From Sialis fuliginosa (lineage: Eukaryota > Arthropoda > Insecta > Megaloptera > Sialidae): DNA of 64,000 nt. The notes beneath the pieces were generated by a model. It had not been told where the DNA came from. It saw only the letters and a list, made by a program, of their open reading frames with translations, and did no database searches. Every line of letters begins with the position of its first letter. Positions within the stretch are counted from its first letter, which is position 1. The translations under genes and the position numbers were made by a program. Location of the stretch: assembly GCA_961205875.1 (NCBI GenBank), contig OY540817.1, positions 20,991,001 through 21,055,000 on the forward strand. Reading direction: 5' to 3'. Of this stretch, positions 22,767-32,668 are shown piece after piece.

Positions 22767-24986
22767 GTGAGTATTGTTAGTGAATTGATTTCAGAACAAA
22801 AAAATAAATAAAATAAAGAACCTCGCACTGAACTTATGGAAAATCGTGCTGAAATTGTAGTATGTTATACTTCATGCCATCCTGATCAAAAGTCACCATG
22901 GGTAGAAAGTTAAAAAATCAATAGATTCGGAGTTACAGTCTGGTATCATTAAAATATCGGTATGGAGAACCATATACTTCCATGTTCTTTCTATCTTTTT
23001 AAATAATTTTTAATTTATTTCTTATTTACTTTATAATCTACTACTGTGAATAAAAATTTCGTAATACATAAAAAACATATATACTTACGACGGTTACAGC
23101 TGTTATTGTCATTTTTATATAAATATAATCTAATTTCCTAAAACATAATACACATTCGTAGAATAACTAATTTGACAATCTGAATTTAGTTGCATTTGTT
23201 TCCAAGGCAACATAAATTAATGACATATTAATTTGTATTTAAAATTCAAACTTTGAGGGTGGTTTTTACCCCTTCAATAGCTGTTTAGGCACGTACAAAT
23301 AGTAAATGTCCCTAAGGTTCAATTGAACTACAAATGTACCAAGTCTTATCAAAATTAGTGAGATAATCCTCGCAACATTCACTTTTTAGACGAAAATAGT
23401 TACAAAATTTCGAATATTTCTAAAACCCATAATCTGATTAGCACCAAAATCAATTGGTCTAGAGTACTCACTGAGACAAACATTTTCTCCAATAATTTTT
23501 CAAATAATAAAGCAGATTTTATTTAAAAAAAAAATCATTCAAAGAAAAATTAACATAATGGTAAAAAAAGCTATTCGGGATTTGAACACGGGACGCTCGA
23601 ATGAGAGTTCTAAACGCTTACCCCTCGACTATAACATATGTATCGTTGTTTCAATGTAGCAGTTTATGACTTATAAAGAGTGGTAAATTTCTACCCGCGA
23701 TTTTTCGGAAAAGGGGACGAGTTGACACCCAAGTCTAATGGGGGTTAATTAGTACCTTTTTTCAACTATAACCACGCGAAGTCTTTCCTTTAACTCGACG
23801 CAGCTCTGTCAGAAATGATAGTAATCAAATATCAACAAATTTTTCTAATTTAGTACAAGACTGGTGCAAGTACATGCATTTTTATCGGAAAAATGAATTA
23901 TTGGAAGAAAGAATAGCAAAACTCATTAGATAAATTGATTTTACGGATGTATCTTTTACAAAAGATACATTTCAATTCGAGATAAAATTAAGCCTTAGTC
24001 AATTTATACAAAAAAGCATTGGAGAAATTTTAAATCGGATTTTTTTGTTCATCTTTTATGGTTGAGAGTTTTGTATCTTTATAGTGAATTTCAAGAAGGG
24101 ATAAGCTACAAATTTTATTCAAGACAAAGATTGCAAAAATCTAATAAGTGCAAATTACTTTTCTATGGTAATAAAACCAATATTAATTTTCGTTTAGTCT
24201 TATATCTATAAACATACTTTTTTATATGTATCACAAATACAATAAAAAATAGGAAAATAAAAAAATTAAAAAAATATAACTTTTTGCAATATAGAAAATA
24301 TGTAATATTAATAAATAATAAGGTACGTTATTTAAGGAGAGCAATTTCACAATTTTCTCATAATATAGAATCCTAAATATCTTGATTCTTATGCAAGATA
24401 GGGGCAGATTTTTCCCTTTTAATCTCTGCAAGCTACCGACGGATCGAATGAAACCAATCACAACCCTTTATATGTAACAGGGGGTGAAATAACAAACATC
24501 AACTAAATATACGAAACCTATAAAATGTATTTAAACTTTTTTTGCCACTCTATTTTTTGTAAAAAAAGCTATAGCTATTTAACTAAAATTCAAAATATTT
24601 TACTTTCTTTAAAAATACCCTAAAAATAACAAACAACAGACAAAAACTATGGTTATATCTTTTGATAAGTCATAAACATCTCCTAATCATAAAAATTGTA
24701 AGAGTTTAGACTTACACGTGTTTCAATAGCAATGCTATCATCAGCAGAGTCCTAAAGACTCCCTAAAAATATTAATTTTCATTTTACAGAACGTATCCCA
24801 GACGCTTTGTCCAATAAATGTTCCAAATGTACAGACAAGCAGAGAATGAATATCAGAAAAATCGTAAAGTACCTAATAGAGAAGAAACGTAGCGACTGGG
24901 ATAAAATTGTTGCCAAATATGACCCAGAAGGTAAATTCAAGGCCAACTATGCTGAAGAATTCAAGAAAGAAGGAATCGTTTTGTAA
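22577..24986 (+). CDS. CSP: Chemosensory protein (CSP-a), two-exon gene
   Basis: Spliced CDS of exons 22577-22766 and 24790-24986 gives 128 residues, the usual CSP length. Residues 1-19 are a hydrophobic signal peptide with likely cleavage after Ala19; the mature protein begins EEKYTDKYDNINVDEVL, the typical CSP N-terminus. Cysteines 48, 55, 74 and 77 follow C-X6-C-X18-C-X2-C, which in this family forms two small disulfide loops in an all-helical fold that carries hydrophobic ligands outside the cell. A conserved block KKRSDWDKIVAKYDP covers residues 95-109. The ATG at 22577 has A at -3 and opens the signal peptide; an in-frame GTG 15 bases upstream is not needed. The single intron is phase 1, one base after a Lys codon, the conserved CSP position. 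It lies head-to-tail with CSP-b, about 1.7 kb upstream. Family assignment is very secure; whether it serves olfaction, cuticle or another tissue cannot be read from sequence. Confidence 0.95.
22945..23505 (+). repeat. Family-L repeat, copy 2 (in CSP-a intron)
   Basis: It matches 15114-15560 through most of its length, with extra bases near 23020-23170. It lies in transcript orientation in the intron. Confidence 0.65.
23557..23640 (-). repeat. tRNA-like (Pol III promoter-like) segment
   Basis: On the minus strand AGTCGAGGGGTAAGCG resembles a tRNA A box/D-arm and GTGTTCAAATCCCG a B box/T-arm, followed by a T7 run. The T stem and acceptor do not pair properly, so this is a tRNA-derived SINE head or pseudo-tRNA, not a functional tRNA. 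Confidence 0.4.
23808..23875 (+). mobile_element. Family-D MITE, short fragment
   Basis: It contains CAGAAATGATAGTAATCAAA and the terminal AAGACTGGTGCAAGTAC of family D, with an internal deletion. Confidence 0.55.
24790..24986 (+). CDS. CSP: CSP-a coding exon 2
   Basis: The acceptor is TTTTACAG ending at 24789. The exon completes Lys64 and continues RIPDALSNKC, carrying Cys74 and Cys77, the KKRSDWDKIVAKYDP block and the C-terminus KKEGIVL before TAA at 24984-24986. Its length of 197 nt equals exon 2 of CSP-b. Confidence 0.94.
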
Positions 24987-25019
24987 ATTATTTAATACCT
25001 TGTTATTGTTTGAATGAAG

Positions 25020-25025
25020 AATAAA
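25020..25025 (+). terminator. CSP-a poly(A) signal
   Basis: AATAAA lies 34 bases after the stop codon and is followed by a GT/T-rich stretch at 25033-25055 typical of a downstream cleavage element. Confidence 0.8.
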
Positions 25026-25110
25026 GTTTATATTTTGTTGATTTTGTTGTTTTCTTCATTGATTTTATAACAAATTATTCCAGTTGTGATATTGAAAGAA
25101 AAAGATAATA

Positions 25111-25505
25111 TTAGGGTAAAGTGGGCTAACTGTAACTGTAACCACGTTTTCGCATAGTTCAACTCTGCCCATTTGTATAATCCTAAAATTTTCTCATGCA
25201 TAAACTATTGGCTTTAAAACCAAATGTATTTTTATTTTTGAAAAATAATAATTTAAGGTCAATAATTTTTTTAAAAATTTTGTGTTTTGAGGTTACATTT
25301 ACCCTGGAATATGGGGCAAGTGTAACTTCGCCTTGTTATACCCATATAAAGCATTTTAAAATATACATAGGGCATGTGTCCAGATTCTCCAATTTTCTCT
25401 GAATTTAGGACTTTTTAAATTATTAAAATATCTTAAATTAAAGTACAAACAAAGCTTATTTAATGTATGATAAGCAGTGGTTACACTTACCCCACTTTAC
25501 CCTAA
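25111..25505. mobile_element. Family-N MITE downstream of CSP-a
   Basis: TTAGGGTAAAGTGGG and CCCACTTTACCCTAA are perfect inverted ends. TA occurs at both termini (25112, 25503), consistent with a TA target duplication. It begins 86 bases after the CSP-a poly(A) signal. Confidence 0.75.
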
Positions 25506-26007
25506 ATAAAATTATATAACAAATATTTACAAAACCTTTATAAAAAATTTCAAAATTCACCCTTAAGTAAATATCAACATATTTATATAACATATATAAT
25601 TATATCTAAAATGTATTTCTAAGATAATATAAAATTATACAAATCATAAATATCAAATTATTTTTTAATTAAAAAATTAAATAGAATTATTAATTACATA
25701 TTACTAATTATACACTCTGATCATTAAAAACTAATTACTTGAAATCAACAGTATAATTAAAATAAACATTGCAATTAAACTCTTTGTATGGATATATTTC
25801 AAAATAAATATTTGTTAAAATTAAATAAATAAATAATGAAAAATAAAAAATTTTTGATAAAAGATGAAAACTTTATGGCTAAAAAAAATTTACGAGTTTT
25901 TTTAATTATAATAATGTTTTTAGGTATCTAAAATAATCAAAGAGTAAAATGTAAGTATAACGGTTTTTCTCTTGTTTTATACCCGTCATAAAAAACAACA
26001 TGTCGTC
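25506..26007. other. AT-rich spacer between the CSP genes
   Basis: Homopolymer-rich A/T sequence; no gene or repeat was recognised. Confidence 0.5.
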
Positions 26008-26281
26008 TAATGGACGTAAAAAAAATTGACTTTCCCTGACCACAGATTCAAAATTCCCTGACAACTTGAGGGCAAGAAGTGATCGAGGGGCCCCTAGAAT
26101 GTGCATAAAAATTTAAAGACTTTTTTTGCTCGTCAACTTAAATTTAGACACTTTTCTTTCTTCACTGACTTCCCAGAATTTATAATAAATTCCCTGACTT
26201 TCCAAAAAAAATGTAATAAATTCCCTGACTACTTTAGGCTTCCCTGATTTTTCCCTGACTTTCCAGAAAGTGGACACCATG
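26008..26281 (+). repeat. Family-Q repeat, copy 1
   Basis: It contains several TTCCCTGACTTT words and ends GTGGACACC, the inverse of the GGTGTCCAC that starts copy 2. It lies about 340 bases ahead of the CSP-b upstream box. Confidence 0.6.
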
Positions 26282-26619
26282 TACTCATATGTCCAAACAT
26301 ATTTAAAAAATATCTACAACCTCATCATTTTTGAAGTCGATTAAAAAAGATACTGAAAGTAGTAATATATGTACATAGAATTAAAACGAGTGAACGTATA
26401 AATCTAATTTGCAAGAAACAGCCAAGCGTAATAAAATGTTAGTTAAAACATTTAATTATTAAATAATATTTTAAATTAGATACAATAAAAACCTCTCTAG
26501 GAAATACGTATCACAGAAACCATAAGTGCAAGCGGAACAACTGACCTCATTCCCAAAACGCTCGTTGCAAACTGTTGCCATTTCCACAAAACAATACCAA
26601 ATATTCTGCAAGTTTATTG

Positions 26620-26638
26620 CGCCCTTCGAATTAATTAA
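26620..26638 (+). promoter_or_regulatory. Conserved upstream box of CSP-b
   Basis: This is the same 19-nt CGCCCTTCGAATTAATTAA as at 22469-22487, placed 36 bases before the TATA box. TTCTGCA lies upstream at 26604-26610. The sequence between the box and TATA differs from CSP-a, so the box is conserved above its surroundings. Confidence 0.6.
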
Positions 26639-26674
26639 GAGAAAAATATCTAGTGGTTTGTTCCGAAAGTTTAG

Positions 26675-26715
26675 TATATAAGCCGTAGCTAAACATGGAT
26701 GGGACATCAGTCAGT
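26675..26715 (+). promoter_or_regulatory. CSP-b core promoter (TATA and initiator)
   Basis: TATATAAG starts at 26675. Two overlapping TCAGT initiators lie at 26707-26711 and 26711-26715; the first puts +1 at 26709, 34 bases from the first TATA T as in CSP-a. The predicted 5' UTR is 54 nt. Confidence 0.7.
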
Positions 26716-26762
26716 TGTTTTATCAACAAACAGTGTGTTAAAATAATAATAACATTAACAAG

Positions 26763-26952
26763 ATGCAGTCTGTGTTTGTGGTTTTGTGTTTGGTAGCAGC
26801 TTTGGCCGTTGTCCATTGCCAGGAAAAGTATTCCGATAAGTACGACAATATTAACTTAGACGAGATTCTATCCAACGAGCGTTTGTTCAAATCCCATCTC
26901 GACTGTGTTTTGGATTTAGGAAAGTGCTCTCCTGAAGGATTAGAATTGAAAA
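26763..26952 (+). CDS. CSP: CSP-b coding exon 1
   Basis: The exon encodes the signal peptide and residues to Lys63 plus one base of codon 64. The donor AAA-A|GTGAGT (GT at 26953-26954) is identical to that of CSP-a, and stops follow in the intron two codons later. Confidence 0.93.
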
Positions 26953-29900
26953 GTGAGTAATAAATTATTATCAGGGTGTCCACTGGTTTTTGACTTTACC
27001 TGACCACAGATTCAAAATTCCCTGACTAGGGGAGGCTCCGAAGCAAGAATGTGCAAAAATAAAATTTGAAGACCTTTTTTTTATCATAACTTGAAAATTT
27101 TACACTCGTTCTTACTTTCAATTCAATTACCTTTTTCTTTTTTTTGTTCGTCAATTTAAATTTATACACTTTTTTCCCTGACTTTCTAAAAAAATTAATA
27201 AATTCTCTGACTTTTCAGAATTTTAAATAAATTCCCTGACTTTGGATACCCTGATTATATATTGTGATGAAAAAGGTTTCACCCCCCCCCCCTTCCTCGC
27301 AGTATTATAACCAACGAGTTTCCGCATTTTTTTTTCTAAATCAAAATAACAAAACGAACCAAATTACCTTTTAAGAATAAATCAATATAGTGCGAGAGCT
27401 GATGACATATTTTTCTGCCCCATCTGAGCACTAGGCAGACTTACGGAAATCGTTTATTCATGTGTTGTACATCATGGGAAAAATAGTCCCAACCTCCACA
27501 CCCGGGGATAAAGGGGTTTAATTCCTTAGTGAACATGTAAAGAAAAATTGCATTTTTGCCTCATGTGAGCACTAATAAAATCACCACAGGGAGTTAGTTT
27601 ATGAAAAGTTAGATAGTGAAAGTGCAATGGGCAGACGCGTAGGGTGGGGATAAGGGGCAGGCAGACGCACTCAAAGATGCAATATTTTTTTTGAAAATTG
27701 CCCCATTTGAGCATTGATGAATTTTGGAGAGATGGCAGTTTTTGATCTGTAGATGATCGAAAAAACAAAGGCAGACGCGTAGAATGGGGATAAGGGACGG
27801 GCAGACGCGCTCAAACATGTAATTTTTTTAATGAAAATTGTCTCATTTGAGCATTGATGAATTTTTTGAAGGATGACAGGTTTTGATCTGTAGATGACCG
27901 AAAAAACATAGGCAGACGCATAGTGTGGGGATAAGGGGAGGGCAGACGCAATTGAAAGTGGCAAAGGGTTGTAAATTTTTTAAAAACATTGTATCTTCGG
28001 TACTAAATATTCCACCGATGATATCAAATATGTTTTAGAATCATCTAAGTAAGAAGAAAATATGTCTCTTGTAGTTTTTTTGATGTTAAGTACCGTTTTG
28101 CTGAAATTTATAAATTTATAAAACTCAAAGTCCCAAGGTCCTGAGTTCGAATCCCAAAGAGTTCTGTTTTATTTATTTATTTTTTGTTTTTTGTTTATTA
28201 CACAGAATAAGAAGAATATAATCAAAATATAATAAAAAAAAATTTCAGCGCCTACTTTTTTACACGTTTAATATTTTTTTTTAGATTTTCATATTAATGA
28301 AATTTTTCCTTTTCGTGTTAGTTCGGGGTAAACAAATGTGTTTTCAAAGAACTAATGTGTTATCCAGAGAGTCATTGCGGACAACTTCAAGCAAAAAAAA
28401 TAATTACAAAACAACCCAGTTAAAAAAATAGGATAACACTTTCAATTGCGTCTGCCCATCCCTTATCCCCACACTACGCGTCTGCCTGTGTTTTTTCGAT
28501 CATCTACAGATCAAAACCTGTCATCCCTCCAAAATTCATCAATGCTCAAATGGGGCAATTTTCAAAAAAAATATTGCATCTTTGAGTGCGTCTGCCTGCC
28601 CCTTATCCCCACCCTACGCGTCTGCCTTTGTTTTTTCGATCATCTACAGATCAAAAACAGCCATCCCTCCAAAATTCATCAATGCTCAAATGGGGCAATT
28701 TTCAAAAAAAATATTGCATCTTTGAGTGCGTCTGCCTGCCCCTTATCCCCACCCTACGCGTCTGCCCATTGCACTTTCACTATCTAACTTTTCATAAACT
28801 AACTCCCTGTGGTGATTTTATTAGTGCTCACATGGGGCAAAAATGCACTTTTTCTTTACATGTTCACTAAGGAATTCAACCCCTTTATCCCCGGGTATGG
28901 GGGTTGAGACTATTTTTCCCATGATGTACAACACATGAATAAACGATTTCCGTAAGTCTGCCTAGTGCTCAGATGGGGCAGAAAAATATGTCATCAGCTC
29001 TCGCACTAATAGGGGCATTTGTAAAAAAAATTCAGCAACGAAAATAGTTGATTTTGTTTTTTTTCTGTATTTAACTTAACTTTTTTAATAGAAAATGTGC
29101 ATCAATCAAGCTGATTTTTATGGGTATATATGTGAACATAATTTACACATAATTACAGTTTCCTCAGTTATAGCCGAAAGTCACAGAATATTTTGAAAAA
29201 TAGATAAAATGATATTAATGAAATTAAAAAGCATCTATCTACAACGAAAATAATTTAAACTCAGAACTGAGTTAGATAATTTTGAAACTAGACCCTTTTG
29301 GCTTTCAAATGACATCAAGCCAATTATAATTGCTTAATTAGAACACGTGCTTTAGCGAGTTAAAAAAATTGGGAATCAATTTAATATCATACGAGGGTAA
29401 AACGGTCACCACTCCCAACCTATGATCATTAAAATAAATCTAGTAATGGGCACCCAGTGATGGACACTTGCTAATGATTACAAAATGATAAGTACTAAGA
29501 CACAACAGTTATTAATAAAACATTTGAAACAATTTTAAAGCAGATGCTATGCCCACCATTTTGACACTCATTAACCGATTATCATCAAATTAAGCTGTTT
29601 TACAGTTAAATGTATATATACATTATGATTTAGTAATGGCAGCAATCAAATATCAAAAAAATATTATTATAATTCCAATTTTGTACATTTAATTAAACAA
29701 GAATCCAACACTGGGGTATGATCCAAAACTGGTGCGAGTACCTTATACAATTTTCATTTGATTTTGCTTGCTAGTAATTAATTTACTATACTGGGCATAA
29801 ATCTTACAATATCAATATATAATGTTTTGTAAAATTATATATTTTTTAACAAAAAAACTAATTAAATTATTACTAAATATGTATTAATTTTATTTATTTG

Positions 29901-30110
29901 ATTTTCCTTTCAGAACACGTACCGGAAGCACTGACAAACAAATGCGCCAAATGTACCGACAAACAGAAAGAAGGCAGCAAAAAAGTCGTCAACTTTTTGC
30001 TCAATAAGAAACGCTCCGACTGGGATAAAATTGTAGCCAAATACGATCCAGCAGGCAAATTCAAGGCCGACTACGCAGATGAACTTAAAGCTGAGGGTAT
30101 CATTTTGTAA
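26763..30110 (+). CDS. CSP: Chemosensory protein (CSP-b), two-exon gene
   Basis: Spliced CDS of exons 26763-26952 and 29914-30110 gives 128 residues. Residues 1-19 form a signal peptide, with the mature chain probably starting at Gln20 (QEKYSDKYDNINLDEIL). Cys48, Cys55, Cys74 and Cys77 keep C-X6-C-X18-C-X2-C; a fifth cysteine at 19 sits at or next to the predicted cleavage site. KKRSDWDKIVAKYDP (95-109) is identical to CSP-a, and overall identity is 82/128 by hand count, lowest in the signal peptide and residues 82-94. The exon lengths and the phase-1 intron after Lys equal those of CSP-a, supporting tandem duplication. The ATG has A at -3. No break or missing key residue is seen. Expected role: secreted carrier of small hydrophobic molecules; ligand and tissue are unknown. 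Confidence 0.95.
26973..27253 (+). repeat. Family-Q repeat, copy 2 (in CSP-b intron)
   Basis: It starts GGTGTCCACTGGTTTTTGAC only about 15 bases after the splice donor region and carries the same TCCCTGAC words. Confidence 0.6.
27388..29008. mobile_element. Large foldback element in CSP-b intron
   Basis: The left arm 27388-27961 and right arm 28437-29008 are inverted copies of each other around a loop of about 475 bases. The ends are TAGTGCGAGAGCTGATGA and its complement; the terminal TA pair may be the target duplication. Each arm contains about 2.3 units of an exactly 140-base tandem repeat (right arm, starts 28481, 28621 and 28761). Frames of up to 113 codons on both strands are by-products of these repeats. 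Confidence 0.85.
28131..28166 (+). repeat. B-box-like tRNA relic in foldback loop
   Basis: GAGTTCGAATCCC matches the Pol III B-box/T-loop consensus and is followed about 15 bases later by T-rich sequence. No A box or cloverleaf was found. Confidence 0.25.
29424..29750 (+). mobile_element. Family-D MITE, copy in CSP-b intron
   Basis: It carries GTGATGGACACTTGCTAATG near its start and ends AAACTGGTGCGAGTACCTTA, the D right terminus. The left terminus is missing. It lies 160 bases before the exon 2 acceptor. Confidence 0.7.
29914..30110 (+). CDS. CSP: CSP-b coding exon 2
   Basis: The acceptor is a pyrimidine-rich tract ending CAG at 29911-29913. The exon completes Lys64 and encodes HVPEALTNKC, the CAKC pair, KKRSDWDKIVAKYDP and the C-terminus KAEGIIL before TAA at 30108-30110. 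Confidence 0.94.
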
Positions 30111-30196
30111 TTCATCTGATTAGAAAATCTATGCTGTACACGCACTACATATATTATATGACGGACTGTATTCTTGAATCTTATGTAATATGCTTT

Positions 30197-30202
30197 AATA
30201 AA
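30197..30202 (+). terminator. CSP-b poly(A) signal
   Basis: AATAAA lies about 87 bases after the stop codon; a TGTGTTTTAT stretch near 30232 could be the downstream GU-rich element. Confidence 0.75.
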
Positions 30203-30544
30203 TAGTATTTATTCGTAACTTAATTAACTACTGTGTTTTATTTCGGTCATATACATATATACATACAAAATAACTATACTATTATAGAAATAATACTCTT
30301 ATTCGAATTAAATTTAACCCCATCTTGGTGTATATCCCTATTTTCTAACAGTTTTTGAGATAAAATTAAAAAAAACTAATATTTGACAACTTTTCACAGA
30401 TGAAGGGTTGGAAAAATTTACCCCCATCTGGCATAGGAGCGATTTTGTATAATTTATAAATAGCGAAAAAAAAATGTATATATCTTGAAGAGTTGTAATT
30501 GGTCTCAATTAATTAAAAATATTTCAAATTCTTATATCGTATTC
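30203..30544. other. CSP-b downstream flank, no gene
   Basis: AT-rich; nothing recognised after the poly(A) region. Confidence 0.5.
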
Positions 30545-30915
30545 AGTGTCCACTGGTTTTTGAAAATAAAATTCCCTGACTTTTTCCTGACATTCCCTGA
30601 CCACTAGAAGCTCGGTTGCCCCGGGGCAAGAAGAGATCGAGGGGCAAAAATAAAATTAGAAGACCTTTTTTTTGCTCGTCAATTAAAATTTATACACTTT
30701 TTTCTTCTTTAAATGAATAAGTGTAGAATCGAAATTGAGAAGCAAAAAAAGGTCATTAAAATCAAAATTAGTAATAAGTAGAAAGGCACTGCCCCAACTG
30801 CCTTGGAAAAATACCTGACTTCCCAGAATTTATAAAAAATTCCCAAAATTTTTTTTATAAATTCCCTGACTTTTTCAGGATTTCCTGATTTTTCCCTGAC
30901 TTTCCAGAAAGTATT
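30545..30915 (+). repeat. Family-Q repeat, copy 3
   Basis: It starts AGTGTCCACTGGTTTTTGA and ends TTCCCTGACTTTCCAGAAAG. It is the longest of the three copies around the CSP genes. Confidence 0.6.
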
Positions 30916-31604
30916 GTATAAATAGTTTTAACAATTAAAATTATTAGTTAAATTTCATAGATAAAATAATAATTTATAGAAAACAACGGGAAATTTGTTT
31001 TATTTCAGAAATTCTGAAAAAGTCTGCTTACATAATATTAACAACAAAAAAAATTAATAAAATTACGTTCATTTACCTCAAGTACACCAATATTGTTTTT
31101 TATTTCTAATTCCAACCTCAAAGTCAACAAAAAGTGTAATTTACTGTAAATATTTCAATACAACCAACTTTCCAGCAGCGAAAAATGCAAACAAACCCAA
31201 AAACAAACAAATAATTGTTAAAACTGACAAGAAAATTACAGCTCAAATACACAGGGATGACCTTTAACATGTAACAAATTGTACCTAATTTGAACCCGCA
31301 CACATAGCAACCTCACTTGACAGATCGACACCTTTAACTAACGTTAACTTTTACTGCTAGAAGTCATTGGTTCCGTTTACTATTACTTTTTATACCCGAC
31401 AATTCTTTTTCAACTGTTTGTCAAATAACCCTATAAACATAATAGTTATTATATTAGAATCGATGTTTTTTAAAAATTTACAGTGGTAGAACAGTACATA
31501 TTTTTGTATACATAGTTTTGAATAATTTTATTTAATAATAAAAAATCTTAATTTGGAACAAAGTTCCTTGTTAAGTAATATTGGTTCATTTCATTTCATT
31601 TTTT
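30916..31604. other. AT-rich intergenic, no gene
   Basis: Nothing recognised. Confidence 0.45.
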
Positions 31605-31765
31605 AAGATCTTGGCTTCTGGGTGTAAGCCGAGTCTATTTGGTGGTGTTATGGGCCAATGTTTCGTCACACGTTGCACTTTTAGAAGAGCCCTGAAAATG
31701 TCCATTGCAATGTGTGACGAAACGTTGACCGATAAAATGACCAAATCCACAAATTACAAAAAAAA
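31605..31765 (+). repeat. Family-R foldback repeat, copy 1
   Basis: It shares ATCTTGGCTTCTGGGTGTAA, TTTTAGAAGAG and TGACGAAACGTTG with 33836-34022. Part of the interior is lost. Confidence 0.6.
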
Positions 31766-31831
31766 TTAATATGACCACTAAAAAACCAAAAAATAACATG
31801 AAGTGCGGTATGTTTCTGAGTGGTTAGAGCA

Positions 31832-32050
31832 GAGGTTCCCAAACGGTGGTGTCTTCACAGGGGCGCCATGGGTCTGCAGAGAAATCCATCTTATTTATTT
31901 AATGTTAATGATGAAAAAACAAATTAATGAATTTTTGTTGTTTAGCTTGTTTATTAAAAGTTATTCATGTTTTGACTTAAGAAGGGCGCCTTGGGAAAAC
32001 CTTAGTTCAAAAATGATGCCGCAAGTTGAAAAAGTTTGGCAACTTTTATG
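31832..32050. mobile_element. hAT-like MITE remnant
   Basis: The left end CAGAGGTTCCCAAACGG with GGGCGCC behind it is echoed inverted at the right (GGGCGCC, then GTTTGGCAACTT). No convincing 8-bp target duplication was found. Confidence 0.4.
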
Positions 32051-32668
32051 AAAAATTTGCATGTTTTCTGTTTAATCTTAACAGGAAATGTTTAAATATT
32101 TTTGGGAAATTTCTTAGCGTATGTGAATTGAGTTGATGAGGTAAGATTTTTGTAACCAACCAAATTTCCTGACTTTTTCCAATTTTCTGGAAAAAATATT
32201 TTTAATAAAATATAAAAAAAAATTCAATAATTTATTTATATACCAAAATTGATTGCTCCAGTTTCTAATTGTCTTATAAATATATAACTTTTGAATGGTA
32301 TTTACGTATATCGGTTTTAATTAAATATTTAATTACTTTTTTTACTCCAAAGCACATAATAACATAACAGACACACTTCTTCCTTTTATTACTATAGATG
32401 ACATATACATATCCACATTTCACATGGGAAAAGAAAACAACATTTGACGGCGCCAAAAATCATCAATCCGTCTGATAAACTAACCGGAATTGAAGACCAT
32501 GACATTTCTAGGAACATTATCTCGCTTTTTATTCAATTCGTCTGCCAGCATCATCACAAAAACACTCACTGTCGCCGCCACTGACGTACAAGACAGTGGC
32601 GTCACACTCACAATACACATAATCAATTTCAATCATTTTTTTTATATATTACTTATACTAAACTTAAA
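32051..32668. other. Intergenic, no gene
   Basis: A less AT-rich patch at 32440-32620 carries a 60-codon frame without recognisable features; otherwise nothing. Confidence 0.45.

Larger units (their letters stand above)
22767..24789 (+). other. CSP-a intron (2.0 kb)
   Basis: A phase-1 GT-AG intron. It contains a family-L repeat (22945-23505), a tRNA-like segment on the minus strand (about 23557-23640) and a small family-D MITE fragment (23808-23875). The rest, including 23880-24720, is AT-rich with nothing recognisable. Confidence 0.85.
26953..29913 (+). other. CSP-b intron (3.0 kb), mostly repeats
   Basis: A phase-1 GT-AG intron. It holds a family-Q element (26973-27253), a 1.6-kb foldback (27388-29008) and a family-D MITE copy (29424-29750), together about three quarters of its length. 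It is therefore longer than the CSP-a intron for reasons of insertion, not gene structure. Confidence 0.85.

Noticed and set aside
22484..22828. 114-codon minus-strand frame opposite CSP-a exon 1
   Set aside because: Antisense shadow of a well-supported exon; its peptide shows no family features.
26631..26983. Minus-strand frames opposite CSP-b promoter and exon 1
   Set aside because: Shadows of the CSP-b exon, whose codon pattern, donor and homology to CSP-a are decisive.
27526..27964. Minus-strand frames with serine- and leucine-rich repeats
   Set aside because: Same foldback, left arm; no promoter, signal peptide or domain.
28131..28166. Possible tRNA gene
   Set aside because: Only a B-box-like string is present; no A box, anticodon arm or acceptor stem.
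28446..28870. Two overlapping frames of 94-113 codons with repeated peptide blocks
   Set aside because: They run through the 140-bp tandem repeat of the intronic foldback, and mirror-image frames exist in the other arm on the opposite strand; they reflect DNA repeats, not a gene.
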